Of a DNA stretch of 12,507 nt, positions 1 through 6,359 are shown one piece after another (position 1 is the stretch's first letter; each line of letters begins with the position of its first letter). Origin of the DNA: an uncultured Gluconobacter sp. (GTDB lineage Bacteria; Pseudomonadota; Alphaproteobacteria; Acetobacterales; Acetobacteraceae); assembly GCA_937880175.1 (NCBI GenBank), contig CALFLO010000168.1, positions 1 to 12,507 on the forward strand, written 5' to 3'. Below the pieces are notes generated by a model. That model saw only the letters and a list, made by a program, of their open reading frames with translations, ran no database searches and had not been told where the DNA came from. The position numbers were made by a program, and so were the translations under genes.

Positions 1-1112
1 CTGCTGCGGAAGCGGTCATAGGGCGCGCCGGGGCGACCGATGGCGATGGCGGCGGGCGCGTTGGTCGGGGCGTCGATCCAGGAGAAATGCCCGTCTTCGA
101 GCGGCTCCGGGACGTTGACGGGGCTGCCGAGGGCGACATCCGTCCAGTGTCCGTGTTCTTCCAGCAGGACATGATTGAGGCCGTGGCGGATGCCGAGGGC
201 CAGCAGTCTGTTTCCGGGCAGTGGGGCCATGCTGCGCTGTCCGAAGACCCAGTGCGGCAGGCCGATTTCCGCGTTGGCACCATCGAGACTGTGCGGGTGC
301 CAGCCGGTGTCGTCATGGGAAAAGCGGATGGGGGTCCAGCGGCCGCAGGCGTCAGACGTGGCGTAAAGCGTGCCGTCGGGGGACCAGCAGGGTTCGATGA
401 TGCTGCATGGCTCCGGGCCTGAAAGATCTGTCACGGGGCCGAGTGTGCTGGTTGTTCGGTCGAAGGAGGCGACGGAGAGAGTTGTGACGGTCCAGGGCAT
501 GGCGGGATCGTTCCAGCTGAACCAGGCCAGGAAGCGTCCGTCCGGTGAGGGGCGCGGCGCGGCGTAGAAATCAGCGCCTTTGACCAGAACGGTGTCGCTG
601 CCGTCAGGCTGCACATGAACGAGGGTTGCGACGGGCGTGCCTTCGCCGTGGCTTTCTCGCACGCAGAACACGGCTTCGGAAACCGGGTCGAAGGTCAGAT
701 CGGCGTAGCGGTGTTCGGGGGTTTCGCCCGGTTTTGCCCATTGCGTGGCGGTGGTGCCGTTGCTGAACCAGACGCCCCCGCGTTTGCGGTCACTGAAGAC
801 GACCTGCGGGGTGTCGTCCTTCAGACGGACATCCCATGCACCGCCGCCATATTCATGCACCCGTGTGCCGACCGAATAGCCGGGGGGGATCAGGTCATGG
901 ATCCGGCCTTCGGGGTCGCGGGCGGTGATGACGGAGCGGCCGTCTTCATCCGGGCGACTTTCGAGCCAGAAGGTCCAGTTCCCTGCCGTGCGCAGTTCGG
1001 AGAAGGACAGGGTGCGACCGGCCACGAGTTCGGGCGTGACCCAGGACGGCCAGTTTCCGGATGCGGAGTTGCGCGCGCCGGGGGTGGCTGTGGGGGAAGG
1101 CGATGTCGTCAT
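1..1112 (-). CDS. S9-family (prolyl oligopeptidase-like) peptidase, N-terminal propeller part, truncated by window edge
   Basis: The minus strand is open from an ATG at 1112 to the window edge, giving at least 370 residues. The start is supported by AGGA six bases upstream. The N-terminus contains SPSPTATPGARNSASGNWPS, and later segments such as GTRVHEYGGGAWDV, FDPVSEAVFCVRE, AAPRPSPDGRFLAWFSWN and IEPCWSPDGTLYATSD are the repeating blades (SPDG turns, aromatic strands) of the beta-propeller that precedes the alpha/beta-hydrolase domain in dipeptidyl aminopeptidase/acylaminoacyl-peptidase proteins. The Ser-Asp-His catalytic triad should lie in the C-terminal domain outside the window, so activity cannot be judged. 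No signal peptide is evident, so a cytoplasmic peptidase is likely. It is divergent from the DedA gene. The family call is firm; substrate is unknown. Confidence 0.85.
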   Translation of the reverse strand, partial: MTTSPSPTATPGARNSASGNWPSWVTPELVAGRTLSFSELRTAGNWTFWLESRPDEDGRSVITARDPEGRIHDLIPPGYSVGTRVHEYGGGAWDVRLKDDTPQVVFSDRKRGGVWFSNGTTATQWAKPGETPEHRYADLTFDPVSEAVFCVRESHGEGTPVATLVHVQPDGSDTVLVKGADFYAAPRPSPDGRFLAWFSWNDPAMPWTVTTLSVASFDRTTSTLGPVTDLSGPEPCSIIEPCWSPDGTLYATSDACGRWTPIRFSHDDTGWHPHSLDGANAEIGLPHWVFGQRSMAPLPGNRLLALGIRHGLNHVLLEEHGHWTDVALGSPVNVPEPLEDGHFSWIDAPTNAPAAIAIGRPGAPYDRFRS

Positions 1113-1141
1113 TTTTCATCCTGTCTCCGATGCCGTAGTAT
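1113..1141 (+). promoter_or_regulatory. possible promoter for the DedA/SDR pair
   Basis: TTTTCA (1113-1118) and TAGTAT (1136-1141) are separated by 17 bp, each matching four of six bases of the sigma-70 consensus. Transcription would start near 1148, ahead of all plausible DedA starts. The match is weak and is offered mainly because the two divergent genes must have promoters in this short gap. Confidence 0.25.
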
Positions 1142-1220
1142 CGTAACCGGCGGCACTCTCTTCCGCCACAGCTTGAACGGGACCAGGACACTGTTTCATC
1201 TCAGTCATTTTCTCGACCGC

Positions 1221-1862
1221 ATGCTGGTGCATTACGGCTATGGCGTCGTTGGCATCATCGTCATGTTCGAGAGCATGGGCCTTCCTCTTCCGGCGGAGAG
1301 CGTCATTATCGCCGCTTCGCTCTATGCGGGCAGCACCCATCATCTGGAAATCCGCTGGATCGCGCTGGCAGCCGTGCTTGGCGCCATCATGGGCGACAAT
1401 ATCGGGTATCTGATCGGCCATCACTTCGGTTACGGCATTCTGAAAAAGCACGGCCACAAGGTCGGCATGACAGAAGAGCGGCTGATGCTGGGGCGGTATC
1501 TGTTCCGCAAGCATGGCGGGATCGTCGTGTTCCTCGGCCGTTTCATCGCGGTGCTGCGGGTGTTCGTGGCGTTGCTGGCCGGAGCGAACCGGATGCCCTG
1601 GCATTCGTTCCTGTTCTTTAATGCGCTGGGCGGTATCTGCTGGGCCGGGGGCTATGCTTTCGTGACCTATGAACTGGGCAAGCAGATCGAGAAGATTTCG
1701 GGACCTGCCGGAATCGCCATGGCCATCGTCGGGGTCGCCTGTCTGATCGGGGCGCTCATTTTTCTCAAGAAGAACGAGAAGCGTCTGACGGATGAGGCAC
1801 TCAAACAGGCTCAGGCCGATGAATTGCGTGATGAAGCGCGCACGGACAAGAAACCGAGCTGA
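1221..1862 (+). CDS. DedA family (VTT domain) inner-membrane protein
   Basis: A 213-residue integral membrane protein of the DedA superfamily, whose members are linked to undecaprenyl-phosphate and phospholipid flipping, envelope homeostasis and proton-motive-force maintenance. Visible family marks are FESMGLPLPAES near residues 16-27 (acidic residues bracketing a re-entrant loop), GDNIGYLIG at 58-66, and GRF followed by R113 in LGRFIAVLR, then AGANRMPWHSF and the N..GG..W pattern. The C-terminus is a charged, lysine-rich cytoplasmic tail. The start is uncertain: ATG 1221 gives a normal family length but has no Shine-Dalgarno. In-frame TTG 1173 or CTG 1191 would add residues ending LFHLSHFLDR that resemble the amphipathic DedA N-terminus. 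The frame stays open upstream to 615 only because it runs antisense to the peptidase gene. The SDR gene follows 20 bp downstream, probably in one transcript. Confidence 0.85.
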   Translation: MLVHYGYGVVGIIVMFESMGLPLPAESVIIAASLYAGSTHHLEIRWIALAAVLGAIMGDNIGYLIGHHFGYGILKKHGHKVGMTEERLMLGRYLFRKHGGIVVFLGRFIAVLRVFVALLAGANRMPWHSFLFFNALGGICWAGGYAFVTYELGKQIEKISGPAGIAMAIVGVACLIGALIFLKKNEKRLTDEALKQAQADELRDEARTDKKPS

Positions 1863-1882
1863 CACACACAAGGACAGACTTC

Positions 1883-2854
1883 ATGACACAGCCCTCCGCT
1901 CCCGAATGGTCCACGAACTCTCTTGCCCGTCTGGACGGGAAGCGAGCGCTCATTACCGGATCGACCGGGGGGCTGGGGTTCGAGGTGGCCTGTGGGCTGG
2001 CGCGGCAGGGTGCCATGATCCTGCTGAGCGGGCGCAACCGTGACAAGGGGCAGGCGGCTCTGGCGCGGCTTCATGAGCGGGTGCCGTTCGTCAAGGCACG
2101 GTTCGAACTGCTGGATCTGGCGTCACTGGCCGGGATCGAGGCGTTTGCCTCCGCGTTACGCAGCCGGGGCGAGCCGATCCATCTTCTGGCGAACAATGCC
2201 GGGGTCATGGGGCCTGCGACGCGGCTGACGACGAAGGATGGGTTCGAGCTTCAGTTCGGGACCAATCATCTCGGGCATTTTGCGCTGACCGGGCGGCTTC
2301 TGCCGCTGCTGGCGGCTGGGAATGCCACGGTCATGACCGTGGCGTCACTGGCGGCGCTGAAGGGTGAACTGCCGTTCGGAGATCTGAACGCGCGGCATTC
2401 CTACAATCCGATGGTCCGTTACCGGCAGAGCAAGCTGTGCAATCTGCTGTTTGCTCTGGAACTGAACCGCCGGGCCGCGAAAGCGCCCTGGCCCATTCAT
2501 TCGCGGGCAGCGCATCCCGGCTGGGCGGCCAGCGACATCGTCGCGAATAACGGCAGTCTGGACCAGTCCACCAACAGGGCGGCGCGGTTCATGCGCAGCG
2601 TGGCGCGGAGCTTCGCCGGGCCGGTCTTCCATGCAATGGGTCAGACGGTCGAGGAAGGCGCCTGGCCGCTGCTCTATGCGCTTGCCAGCCCGCAGGCCCA
2701 TGACGGGGGCTATTACGGTCCGCAGGGGCCTGGTGAGCGTCGTGGCGTGCCCGGGATCGCGGGGCTACCCGCACTGGCGCATGTACCCGGTCTGGCGGAG
2801 CGTCTGTGGACGGTCTCCGAACAGATGACCGGTGTGAAATACGGACTGATCTGA
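1883..2854 (+). CDS. short-chain dehydrogenase/reductase (classical SDR)
   Basis: A 323-residue NAD(P)-dependent oxidoreductase. The Rossmann fold begins at residue 18 with the glycine motif TGSTGGLG (25-32). S49-G-R51 at the end of strand 2 favours NADP(H). NNAG lies at 104-107, and the catalytic tetrad is visible as N128, S155 in VASLAA, Y180 and K184 in YRQSK. The long C-terminal part after the active site, with GYYGPQGPGERRG, resembles the retinol-dehydrogenase/WWOX/protochlorophyllide-reductase-like branch rather than FabG. The true substrate cannot be read from sequence. ATG 1883 follows an AGGACAG ribosome-binding site, and the gene is 20 bp behind the DedA gene. The family is certain, the substrate unknown. 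It ends five bases before the palindromic element at 2859. Confidence 0.9.
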   Translation: MTQPSAPEWSTNSLARLDGKRALITGSTGGLGFEVACGLARQGAMILLSGRNRDKGQAALARLHERVPFVKARFELLDLASLAGIEAFASALRSRGEPIHLLANNAGVMGPATRLTTKDGFELQFGTNHLGHFALTGRLLPLLAAGNATVMTVASLAALKGELPFGDLNARHSYNPMVRYRQSKLCNLLFALELNRRAAKAPWPIHSRAAHPGWAASDIVANNGSLDQSTNRAARFMRSVARSFAGPVFHAMGQTVEEGAWPLLYALASPQAHDGGYYGPQGPGERRGVPGIAGLPALAHVPGLAERLWTVSEQMTGVKYGLI

Positions 2855-2858
2855 ACAA

Positions 2859-2960
2859 AATAAAAGTTTTTGGGTGTCGCCTTTTTTCAAAAAGGTGACG
2901 TTCCTTGATGCTTTCTGGCTTTGAAGCTTTTTGGAAAAAGCTTCACCAAAAACTTTTATT
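2859..2960. repeat. three-armed palindromic intergenic element, also a likely bidirectional terminator
   Basis: The outer arms 2859-2873 and 2946-2960 are a perfect 15-bp inverted repeat. Inside lie two further hairpins: 2876-2886 pairing with 2889-2899 (11 bp with one G-U, 2-nt loop), and 2922-2932 pairing with 2935-2945 (11 bp, GG loop). They are separated by a 22-nt unpaired strand (2900-2921). The fold is therefore a three-way junction. All arms contain runs of T and A, so either strand presents hairpins followed by U-rich RNA, fitting its place between the 3' ends of the SDR gene and hemJ. The compact layered symmetry resembles a REP/MITE-type dispersed repeat rather than a simple terminator. 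I recall similar T/A-run palindromes in acetic acid bacteria, but this was not checked. Confidence 0.75.
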
Positions 2961-2971
2961 CGGGATCTTTC

Positions 2972-3418
2972 TCAGGGGCGGACGATGATCATGATGACGA
3001 TGATCATCATCAGGATTGTCGGCACCTCATTGGCGATCCGGTAGTATTTTTCAGAATGCTGGTTGCGGTCTTCGGCGAAGCCGCGACGCCATTTACCACA
3101 CGCACCGTGGAAACCGGCGAGGCCTAAGACGCAGATCAGTTTCGTCCACCACCAGCCGGAATTCCAGTCGATCAGGCCGGGAATGGAGGCCAGTGCCCCG
3201 CCTGCAAGAAAGGTCGCGATCATGGCAGGCGTCATGATCTGGCGCAGGAGCTTGCGCTCCATGACCTTGAACCGCTCGCTCTCTGCTGTGCCCGGTACCA
3301 CCTGACAGTGATAGACATACAGGCGCGGCAGATAGAACGTGCCGGCCATCCAGGCGATGAACGCCATGATGTGCACAGACAGGATCCAGCTCTGATAAGT
3401 CGTAAGCAGGTCGGTCAT
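2972..3418 (-). CDS. hemJ: protoporphyrinogen IX oxidase HemJ
   Basis: A 148-residue, four-span membrane protein that oxidises protoporphyrinogen IX to protoporphyrin IX, the penultimate step of heme synthesis in bacteria lacking HemG and HemY. Diagnostic is the N-terminal span SVHIMAFIAWMAGTFYLPRL with H16 (a conserved histidine in this heme-b-binding family), then YVYH, the MTPAMIATFLAGGALA span, WWWTKL and a final hydrophobic helix. Its ATG overlaps the stop of the upstream HAD gene as ATGA, so translation is probably coupled. It is the last gene of the hemE-HAD-hemJ operon. The C-terminal helix is encoded by an imperfect tandem GATGATCAT-type repeat (about 2984-3012), giving the ILMMIIVIMIIV tail; this may be prone to length variation. 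Confidence 0.92.
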   Translation of the reverse strand: MTDLLTTYQSWILSVHIMAFIAWMAGTFYLPRLYVYHCQVVPGTAESERFKVMERKLLRQIMTPAMIATFLAGGALASIPGLIDWNSGWWWTKLICVLGLAGFHGACGKWRRGFAEDRNQHSEKYYRIANEVPTILMMIIVIMIIVRP

Positions 3419-4119
3419 GCGTGTTTCTGGCTCTCAAGCGTCCGGCGCAGCAGGGGTACCAGCTCGTCCAGATGGGTGATGCGCACGGAGCCTTCGACCG
3501 GCCAGAACGGCGGGGCGGGCATCTCCGCCGGGCGAAGAAGCACACAGGCCATGTTGGCCTTCCAGGCGGCCTCGGCACCAGTATCGCTGTCTTCGATGAC
3601 GACACAGTTTTCTGGCAGGACGCCCTCGGCCTTTGCGGCGTACAGATAGACATCCGGAGCGGGTTTGGGGCAGCCCATGTCATTGGCGGAATGGACGCGG
3701 TTTTCGGGGAAATACTGCGACATTCCGGTGCGCTCAAACTTGGCGTCCATCTCCCGGACGGAAGAATTCGAGCCCACGCGAACCGGCATTCCCAAAGCCC
3801 GCATGTCTGCCAGCATTTTGAGCGCTCCGCTTACGGGTTCTGCGCTTTTCTGCATCATCTGTACGAGATTTTCGCGCAGTTTGAATGCCGTTTCGTCGGG
3901 CAGGGAATGGCCGAGTTCCTGCTCGAGTTCTTTCACGACCTGCGGCAACGCCATGCCCGCGAAGCGCTTATGCGCCTCGTCGTCCGAAATGGACACCCCC
4001 CTGGAGCGGGCGAATTCCGCCGTGGCCCGGCAGGAGGGGCCTTCGCTGTCCACGAGGACGCCGTCACAATCGAAAATGACCAGTTTCAGCTGGCCTGCCG
4101 GATCCAGAGCGGTGGTCAT
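3415..4119 (-). CDS. HAD superfamily hydrolase (subfamily IA phosphatase) in the heme operon
   Basis: A 234-residue phosphatase-like protein. Motif I is FDCDGVLVDSE with nucleophile D17 and acid/base D19. A helical cap follows (residues about 25-90). Motif II is the serine in VGSNSS, motif III the lysine in CPKPAPDVYLYAA, and motif IV VIEDSDTGAEAA, so all catalytic elements are intact. The branch resembles phosphoglycolate, beta-phosphoglucomutase and YieH-type 6-phosphogluconate phosphatases; the substrate is undetermined. It starts inside the hemE stop (ATGA, overlap 4116-4119) and ends inside the hemJ start (ATGA, overlap 3415-3418), the tightest possible coupling to two heme genes. A role in heme metabolism is guilt by association only. 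Confidence 0.9.
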   Translation of the reverse strand: MTTALDPAGQLKLVIFDCDGVLVDSEGPSCRATAEFARSRGVSISDDEAHKRFAGMALPQVVKELEQELGHSLPDETAFKLRENLVQMMQKSAEPVSGALKMLADMRALGMPVRVGSNSSVREMDAKFERTGMSQYFPENRVHSANDMGCPKPAPDVYLYAAKAEGVLPENCVVIEDSDTGAEAAWKANMACVLLRPAEMPAPPFWPVEGSVRITHLDELVPLLRRTLESQKHA

Positions 4120-5177
4120 ACGGAGCGTACCGCCTCGACGAGGGCTGCGACGTTTTCGGGCGGCGTGTGCTGCATGACACCATGTCCGAGGTTGAAAACA
4201 TGAGGTTTTCCGCGCATTGCGTCCCGGATGGCCTGGGCTTCGCGGATCATTTTCTCGCCGCCGGAGAACAGGATCATCGGATCCATATTGCCCTGAAGCG
4301 TCAGGCCGGGAACGGCCTTGGACAGCAGTTCGGAGATCTGGGCCGGATCGGCGACCGTATCGAGCGCCAGCGTGTTGACGCCGGTTTTCTGCGCATATTC
4401 GCGGACCATGATACCGCCGAGACGCGGGAAACCGATGATCGGGGTTTTGGGGTGACGGGCACGGATGTACTCGACGATCTGGCGTGTCGGCTCAATCACG
4501 TAGCGGCGGAAGGCGGAGGGCGGCAGGATTCCGGCCCAGGAATCGAACAGCATCACGGCTTCTGCACCGGCTTCGATCTGGCCGCAGAGCATCTCGGCGG
4601 TACTCGAAGTCAGGGTATCGATCAGGCGATCGAACAGGGCGGGGTTGGTCTGCATCATGCGGCGGGTTTCGGCGAAATCCCGCGATCCACCGCCCTCAAC
4701 CATGTAGCACGAGACCGTGAACGGGCTGCCCGCGAAGCCCAGAAGCGTGGTGACGTCGGGAAGCTCTTTTGCGAGGCGGGACAAGGTCTCCCGCACTGGT
4801 GCGACGGCGTCCTGTACGCGTTTGGGGTCCAGTCTGGCGAGGTCGGCTTCGGAGCGGATGGCGCCGAGCACGGGACCGCGACCGTCAATGAATTCAAGGG
4901 ACTGACCCATGGCCCAGGGCAGGATCAGGATGTCGGAAAACAGGATGGCACCGTCCATGCCGTAGCGACGGATCGGCTGGATCGTCAGCTCGGTGGCCAT
5001 GTCCGGGGTCATGCACCGGGTCAGGAAGTCGGCCCGGTCACGCATGGCGCGGAATTCGGGGAGATAGCGGCCTGCCTGACGCATGAGCCAGACCGGGGGG
5101 GGCCAGACGGCTTCACCACGGAGGGCCCGCAGAAGCGGTTTCGACGAGGGTGAGGAAGGTGCGTTTTCCGAAATCAT
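4116..5177 (-). CDS. hemE: uroporphyrinogen decarboxylase
   Basis: A 353-residue cytoplasmic enzyme that decarboxylates the four acetate side chains of uroporphyrinogen III to give coproporphyrinogen III. The family signature PVWLMRQAGRYLPEFRA near residues 28-44 carries the substrate-binding arginines R33 and R37. FSDILI holds the catalytic aspartate, the second signature reads GFAGSPFTVSCYMVEGGGSR, and the C-terminus has FNLGHGVMQHTPPENV with the conserved histidine. Length matches the family (about 350). ATG 5177 is chosen. An in-frame GTG at 5186 would add three residues, and neither has a convincing Shine-Dalgarno. It is first in the hemE-HAD-hemJ operon and divergent from maf across the GTAC-rich region. 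Confidence 0.95.
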   Translation of the reverse strand: MISENAPSSPSSKPLLRALRGEAVWPPPVWLMRQAGRYLPEFRAMRDRADFLTRCMTPDMATELTIQPIRRYGMDGAILFSDILILPWAMGQSLEFIDGRGPVLGAIRSEADLARLDPKRVQDAVAPVRETLSRLAKELPDVTTLLGFAGSPFTVSCYMVEGGGSRDFAETRRMMQTNPALFDRLIDTLTSSTAEMLCGQIEAGAEAVMLFDSWAGILPPSAFRRYVIEPTRQIVEYIRARHPKTPIIGFPRLGGIMVREYAQKTGVNTLALDTVADPAQISELLSKAVPGLTLQGNMDPMILFSGGEKMIREAQAIRDAMRGKPHVFNLGHGVMQHTPPENVAALVEAVRSV

Positions 5178-5234
5178 GCCGCCCACTAATCATAAAAGAA
5201 AAAAGAAAGAAATGCTGGAGGTTAAGATGATCCC

Positions 5235-5243
5235 TGTGGATAC
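5235..5243 (-). promoter_or_regulatory. DnaA-box-like nonamer
   Basis: TGTGGATAC reads GTATCCACA on the minus strand, eight of nine bases of the DnaA consensus TTATCCACA. It is the best such match in the hemE/maf gap. Weaker seven-of-nine candidates are TTGCCCACA at 5343-5351 and the repeated TGTGTACAA sites. One near-consensus box is only suggestive. Confidence 0.4.
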
Positions 5244-5287
5244 CGGGGTACCCGGCTTTGTGAAAATGTACCCCGTCTTACTCACAC

Positions 5288-5367
5288 TGTGTACAACTCT
5301 GGAAGCCGCAGTCTGCATGGGAGTCGTTGATTCTGTCCCGAATTGCCCACAGAGAGGGTGTGTACAA
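5288..5367. repeat. direct repeat TGTGTACAAC, two copies 71 bp apart
   Basis: The decamer TGTGTACAAC occurs at 5288-5297 and 5359-5368. Its reverse complement contains TTGTACACA, seven of nine bases of a DnaA box, and each copy contains one of the GTAC cores. Identical ten-base copies within a short non-coding gap suggest a shared protein-binding site. Confidence 0.5.
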
Positions 5368-5385
5368 CCCCCAGTTATGGCTGGT

Positions 5386-5414
5386 GTACCGTACAATCCA
5401 CGGTACTCGGTACT
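5386..5414. repeat. GTACCGT/ACGGTAC inverted repeat joined to a tandem CGGTACT duplication
   Basis: GTACCGT (5386-5392) and ACGGTAC (5400-5406) form a perfect 7-bp dyad around a 7-bp spacer. Overlapping its right arm, CGGTACT is tandemly duplicated at 5401-5407 and 5408-5414. The CCTTTC/GAAAGG dyad follows at 5415-5427. The arrangement looks like an iteron or operator cluster at the centre of the GTAC-rich region. Confidence 0.55.
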
Positions 5415-5530
5415 CCTTTCGGAAAGGCAGGTACTATCCCCATGTACCCCAGTACTGACGCAATGCCTTCACAGGGTTTCTTGCAGTACTCGCCCTTCTT
5501 TCCGCAGTCGATAGTACGGAGTCGTACATC

Positions 5531-6142
5531 ATGATGTCTTTCAGTACTTCCCTGATTCTTGCCAGCGGCTCTTCGGCCCGGCGCATGCTGCTCGAAAATG
5601 CGGGTCTTACGGTGCAGGCCAGACCGGTCGATCTCGATGAAGAGGCGCTGCGGCGATCCTGCGAGGCGCAGGGGCATACGCTTTCCCAAACGGCGATCGC
5701 TCTGGCCGATGCAAAGGCCAATCTTGCGACGCGGGATGTGGGCTTCGATGATCTGACGGTGGCGGCGGACCAGATCCTTGATCTGGGCGGGGTGTTCTTT
5801 GCCAAGCCGGGCTCCGTGGACGAGGCGGCGGAGCATCTGCGTCGGCTGCGGGGGCGGACGCATGTCCTGCGCACGGCTGTCGTTCTCTATAAGGGGGGCG
5901 AGAAGGTCTGGGAGCATCTGGCGTCACCGCATCTGACCATGCGGGATTTTTCGGAGGCGTTCCTTCAGGCCTATCTGGAGTGCGAGGGAACGGCGATCCT
6001 GTCCTGTGTGGGGGCGTATCGGCTTGAAGGGCTGGGGATACAGCTTTTTTCGGCGGTAGATGGCGCGCAGGATGCCGTGATGGGGCTGCCGCTGCTTCCT
6101 CTGCTGGAGGAACTGCGAAGGCTGGGGGCGATTGCGGGCTGA
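5531..6142 (+). CDS. maf: Maf-family nucleotide pyrophosphatase
   Basis: A 203-residue house-cleaning enzyme of the Maf/HAM1-like fold that hydrolyses non-canonical or modified nucleoside triphosphates to monophosphates. Visible marks are LILASGSSARRMLLENAGL at the N-terminus (phosphate-binding loop with R17), the catalytic aspartate in VAADQIL followed by KP, and the C-terminal SCVGAYRLEGLGIQLFSAVD with GLPLLPLL. The S-D-Q-type core (AADQ) is closer to E. coli YceF, a 7-methyl-GTP pyrophosphatase, than to the dTTP/UTP enzyme YhdE, but specificity is inferred. ATG 5531 has GGAG nine bases upstream; ATG 5534 is an alternative. It is divergent from hemE. No ppsR (DUF299) gene lies between the two and no aroE-coaE follows, unlike the usual alphaproteobacterial order. 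Confidence 0.9.
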   Translation: MMSFSTSLILASGSSARRMLLENAGLTVQARPVDLDEEALRRSCEAQGHTLSQTAIALADAKANLATRDVGFDDLTVAADQILDLGGVFFAKPGSVDEAAEHLRRLRGRTHVLRTAVVLYKGGEKVWEHLASPHLTMRDFSEAFLQAYLECEGTAILSCVGAYRLEGLGIQLFSAVDGAQDAVMGLPLLPLLEELRRLGAIAG

Positions 6143-6172
6143 AAAAACTGCTGCAGAAATCTGTTTTTCAGG

Positions 6173-6201
6173 CTTGTCAGGGCGAAATCATGACGATATA
6201 C
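6173..6201 (+). promoter_or_regulatory. promoter for tRNA-Ala
   Basis: TTGTCA (6173-6178, five of six bases of the -35 consensus) is followed after exactly 17 bp by TATACC (6196-6201, four of six of the -10). Initiation near 6208 would give a leader of about 40 nt before the mature tRNA 5' end at 6248. Confidence 0.55.
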
Positions 6202-6247
6202 CGCGCTCATCCGGCTCCGTCCCAAAGGAGCTGCAGATGAAACATGT

Positions 6248-6323
6248 GGGGCCATAGCTCAGTTGGGAGAGCGCCTGAATGGCATTCAGGAGGTCGTCGG
6301 TTCGATCCCGATTGGCTCCACCA
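6248..6323 (+). tRNA. tRNA-Ala(GGC)
   Basis: A complete 76-nt cloverleaf. The acceptor arm GGGGCCA pairs with TGGCTCC and contains the G3-U70 wobble pair that is the alanine identity determinant. The D arm is GCTC...GAGC. The anticodon stem CCTGA/TCAGG encloses the loop ATGGCAT, giving anticodon GGC, which reads GCC and GCU alanine codons. The T arm is GTCGG-TTCGATC-CCGAT. The discriminator A and CCA end are encoded (6320-6323). No integrase or duplicated 3' end is nearby, so nothing suggests use as an attachment site here. Confidence 0.97.
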
Positions 6324-6359
6324 GTTTCCTTCTTCCCTGAAAATTGAAATTTCTGTTTC

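Larger units (their letters stand above)
5178..5530. other. GTAC-rich non-coding divergent region between hemE and maf; candidate replication origin or multi-site regulatory region
   Basis: About 350 bp without a credible gene. It starts with an A-rich, purine-biased stretch (5191-5212) beside hemE. From 5248 to 5547 it carries 15 GTAC palindromes, starting at 5248, 5268, 5291, 5362, 5386, 5391, 5403, 5410, 5431, 5444, 5452, 5486, 5514, 5524 and 5544 (the last just inside maf); about one is expected by chance. It also holds DnaA-box-like sites, an inverted repeat, a tandem heptamer and three GANTC sites (5321, 5329, 5519; a fourth lies at 5554 in maf). The origin of Caulobacter, and reportedly of other alphaproteobacteria, lies beside hemE, hence the origin proposal. 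Promoters of hemE and maf must also lie here. Against an active origin, G exceeds C on the + strand on both sides. Confidence 0.45.

Noticed and set aside
615..1220. In-frame N-terminal extension of the DedA gene back to 615 (a 415-residue frame)
   Set aside because: This part is exactly antisense to the S9 peptidase coding region, has no DedA-like residues, and would make the protein twice the family length.
2984..3012. GATGATCAT tandem-like repeat as a mobile or regulatory repeat
   Set aside because: It is inside hemJ and encodes the conserved hydrophobic C-terminal helix (Ile and Met codons), so protein constraint explains it.
3421..4203. 260-residue + strand frame
   Set aside because: Antisense shadow of the HAD phosphatase gene and the end of hemE.
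4167..5153. 328-residue + strand frame
   Set aside because: Antisense shadow of hemE, which is unambiguous on the minus strand.
5083..5514. 143-residue frame across the GTAC region
   Set aside because: It begins inside hemE antisense, has no ribosome site and resembles no protein; its reading frame is incidental to the non-coding repeats.
6138..6170. CTGAAAAA/TTTTTCAG hairpin as a maf terminator
   Set aside because: The stem is nearly all A-T, the loop is 17 nt, and it overlaps the maf stop codon. It is too weak to call.
6248..6323. tRNA-Ala as an integration site for a mobile element
   Set aside because: No integrase, duplicated tRNA 3' end or foreign-looking genes follow it in the window.
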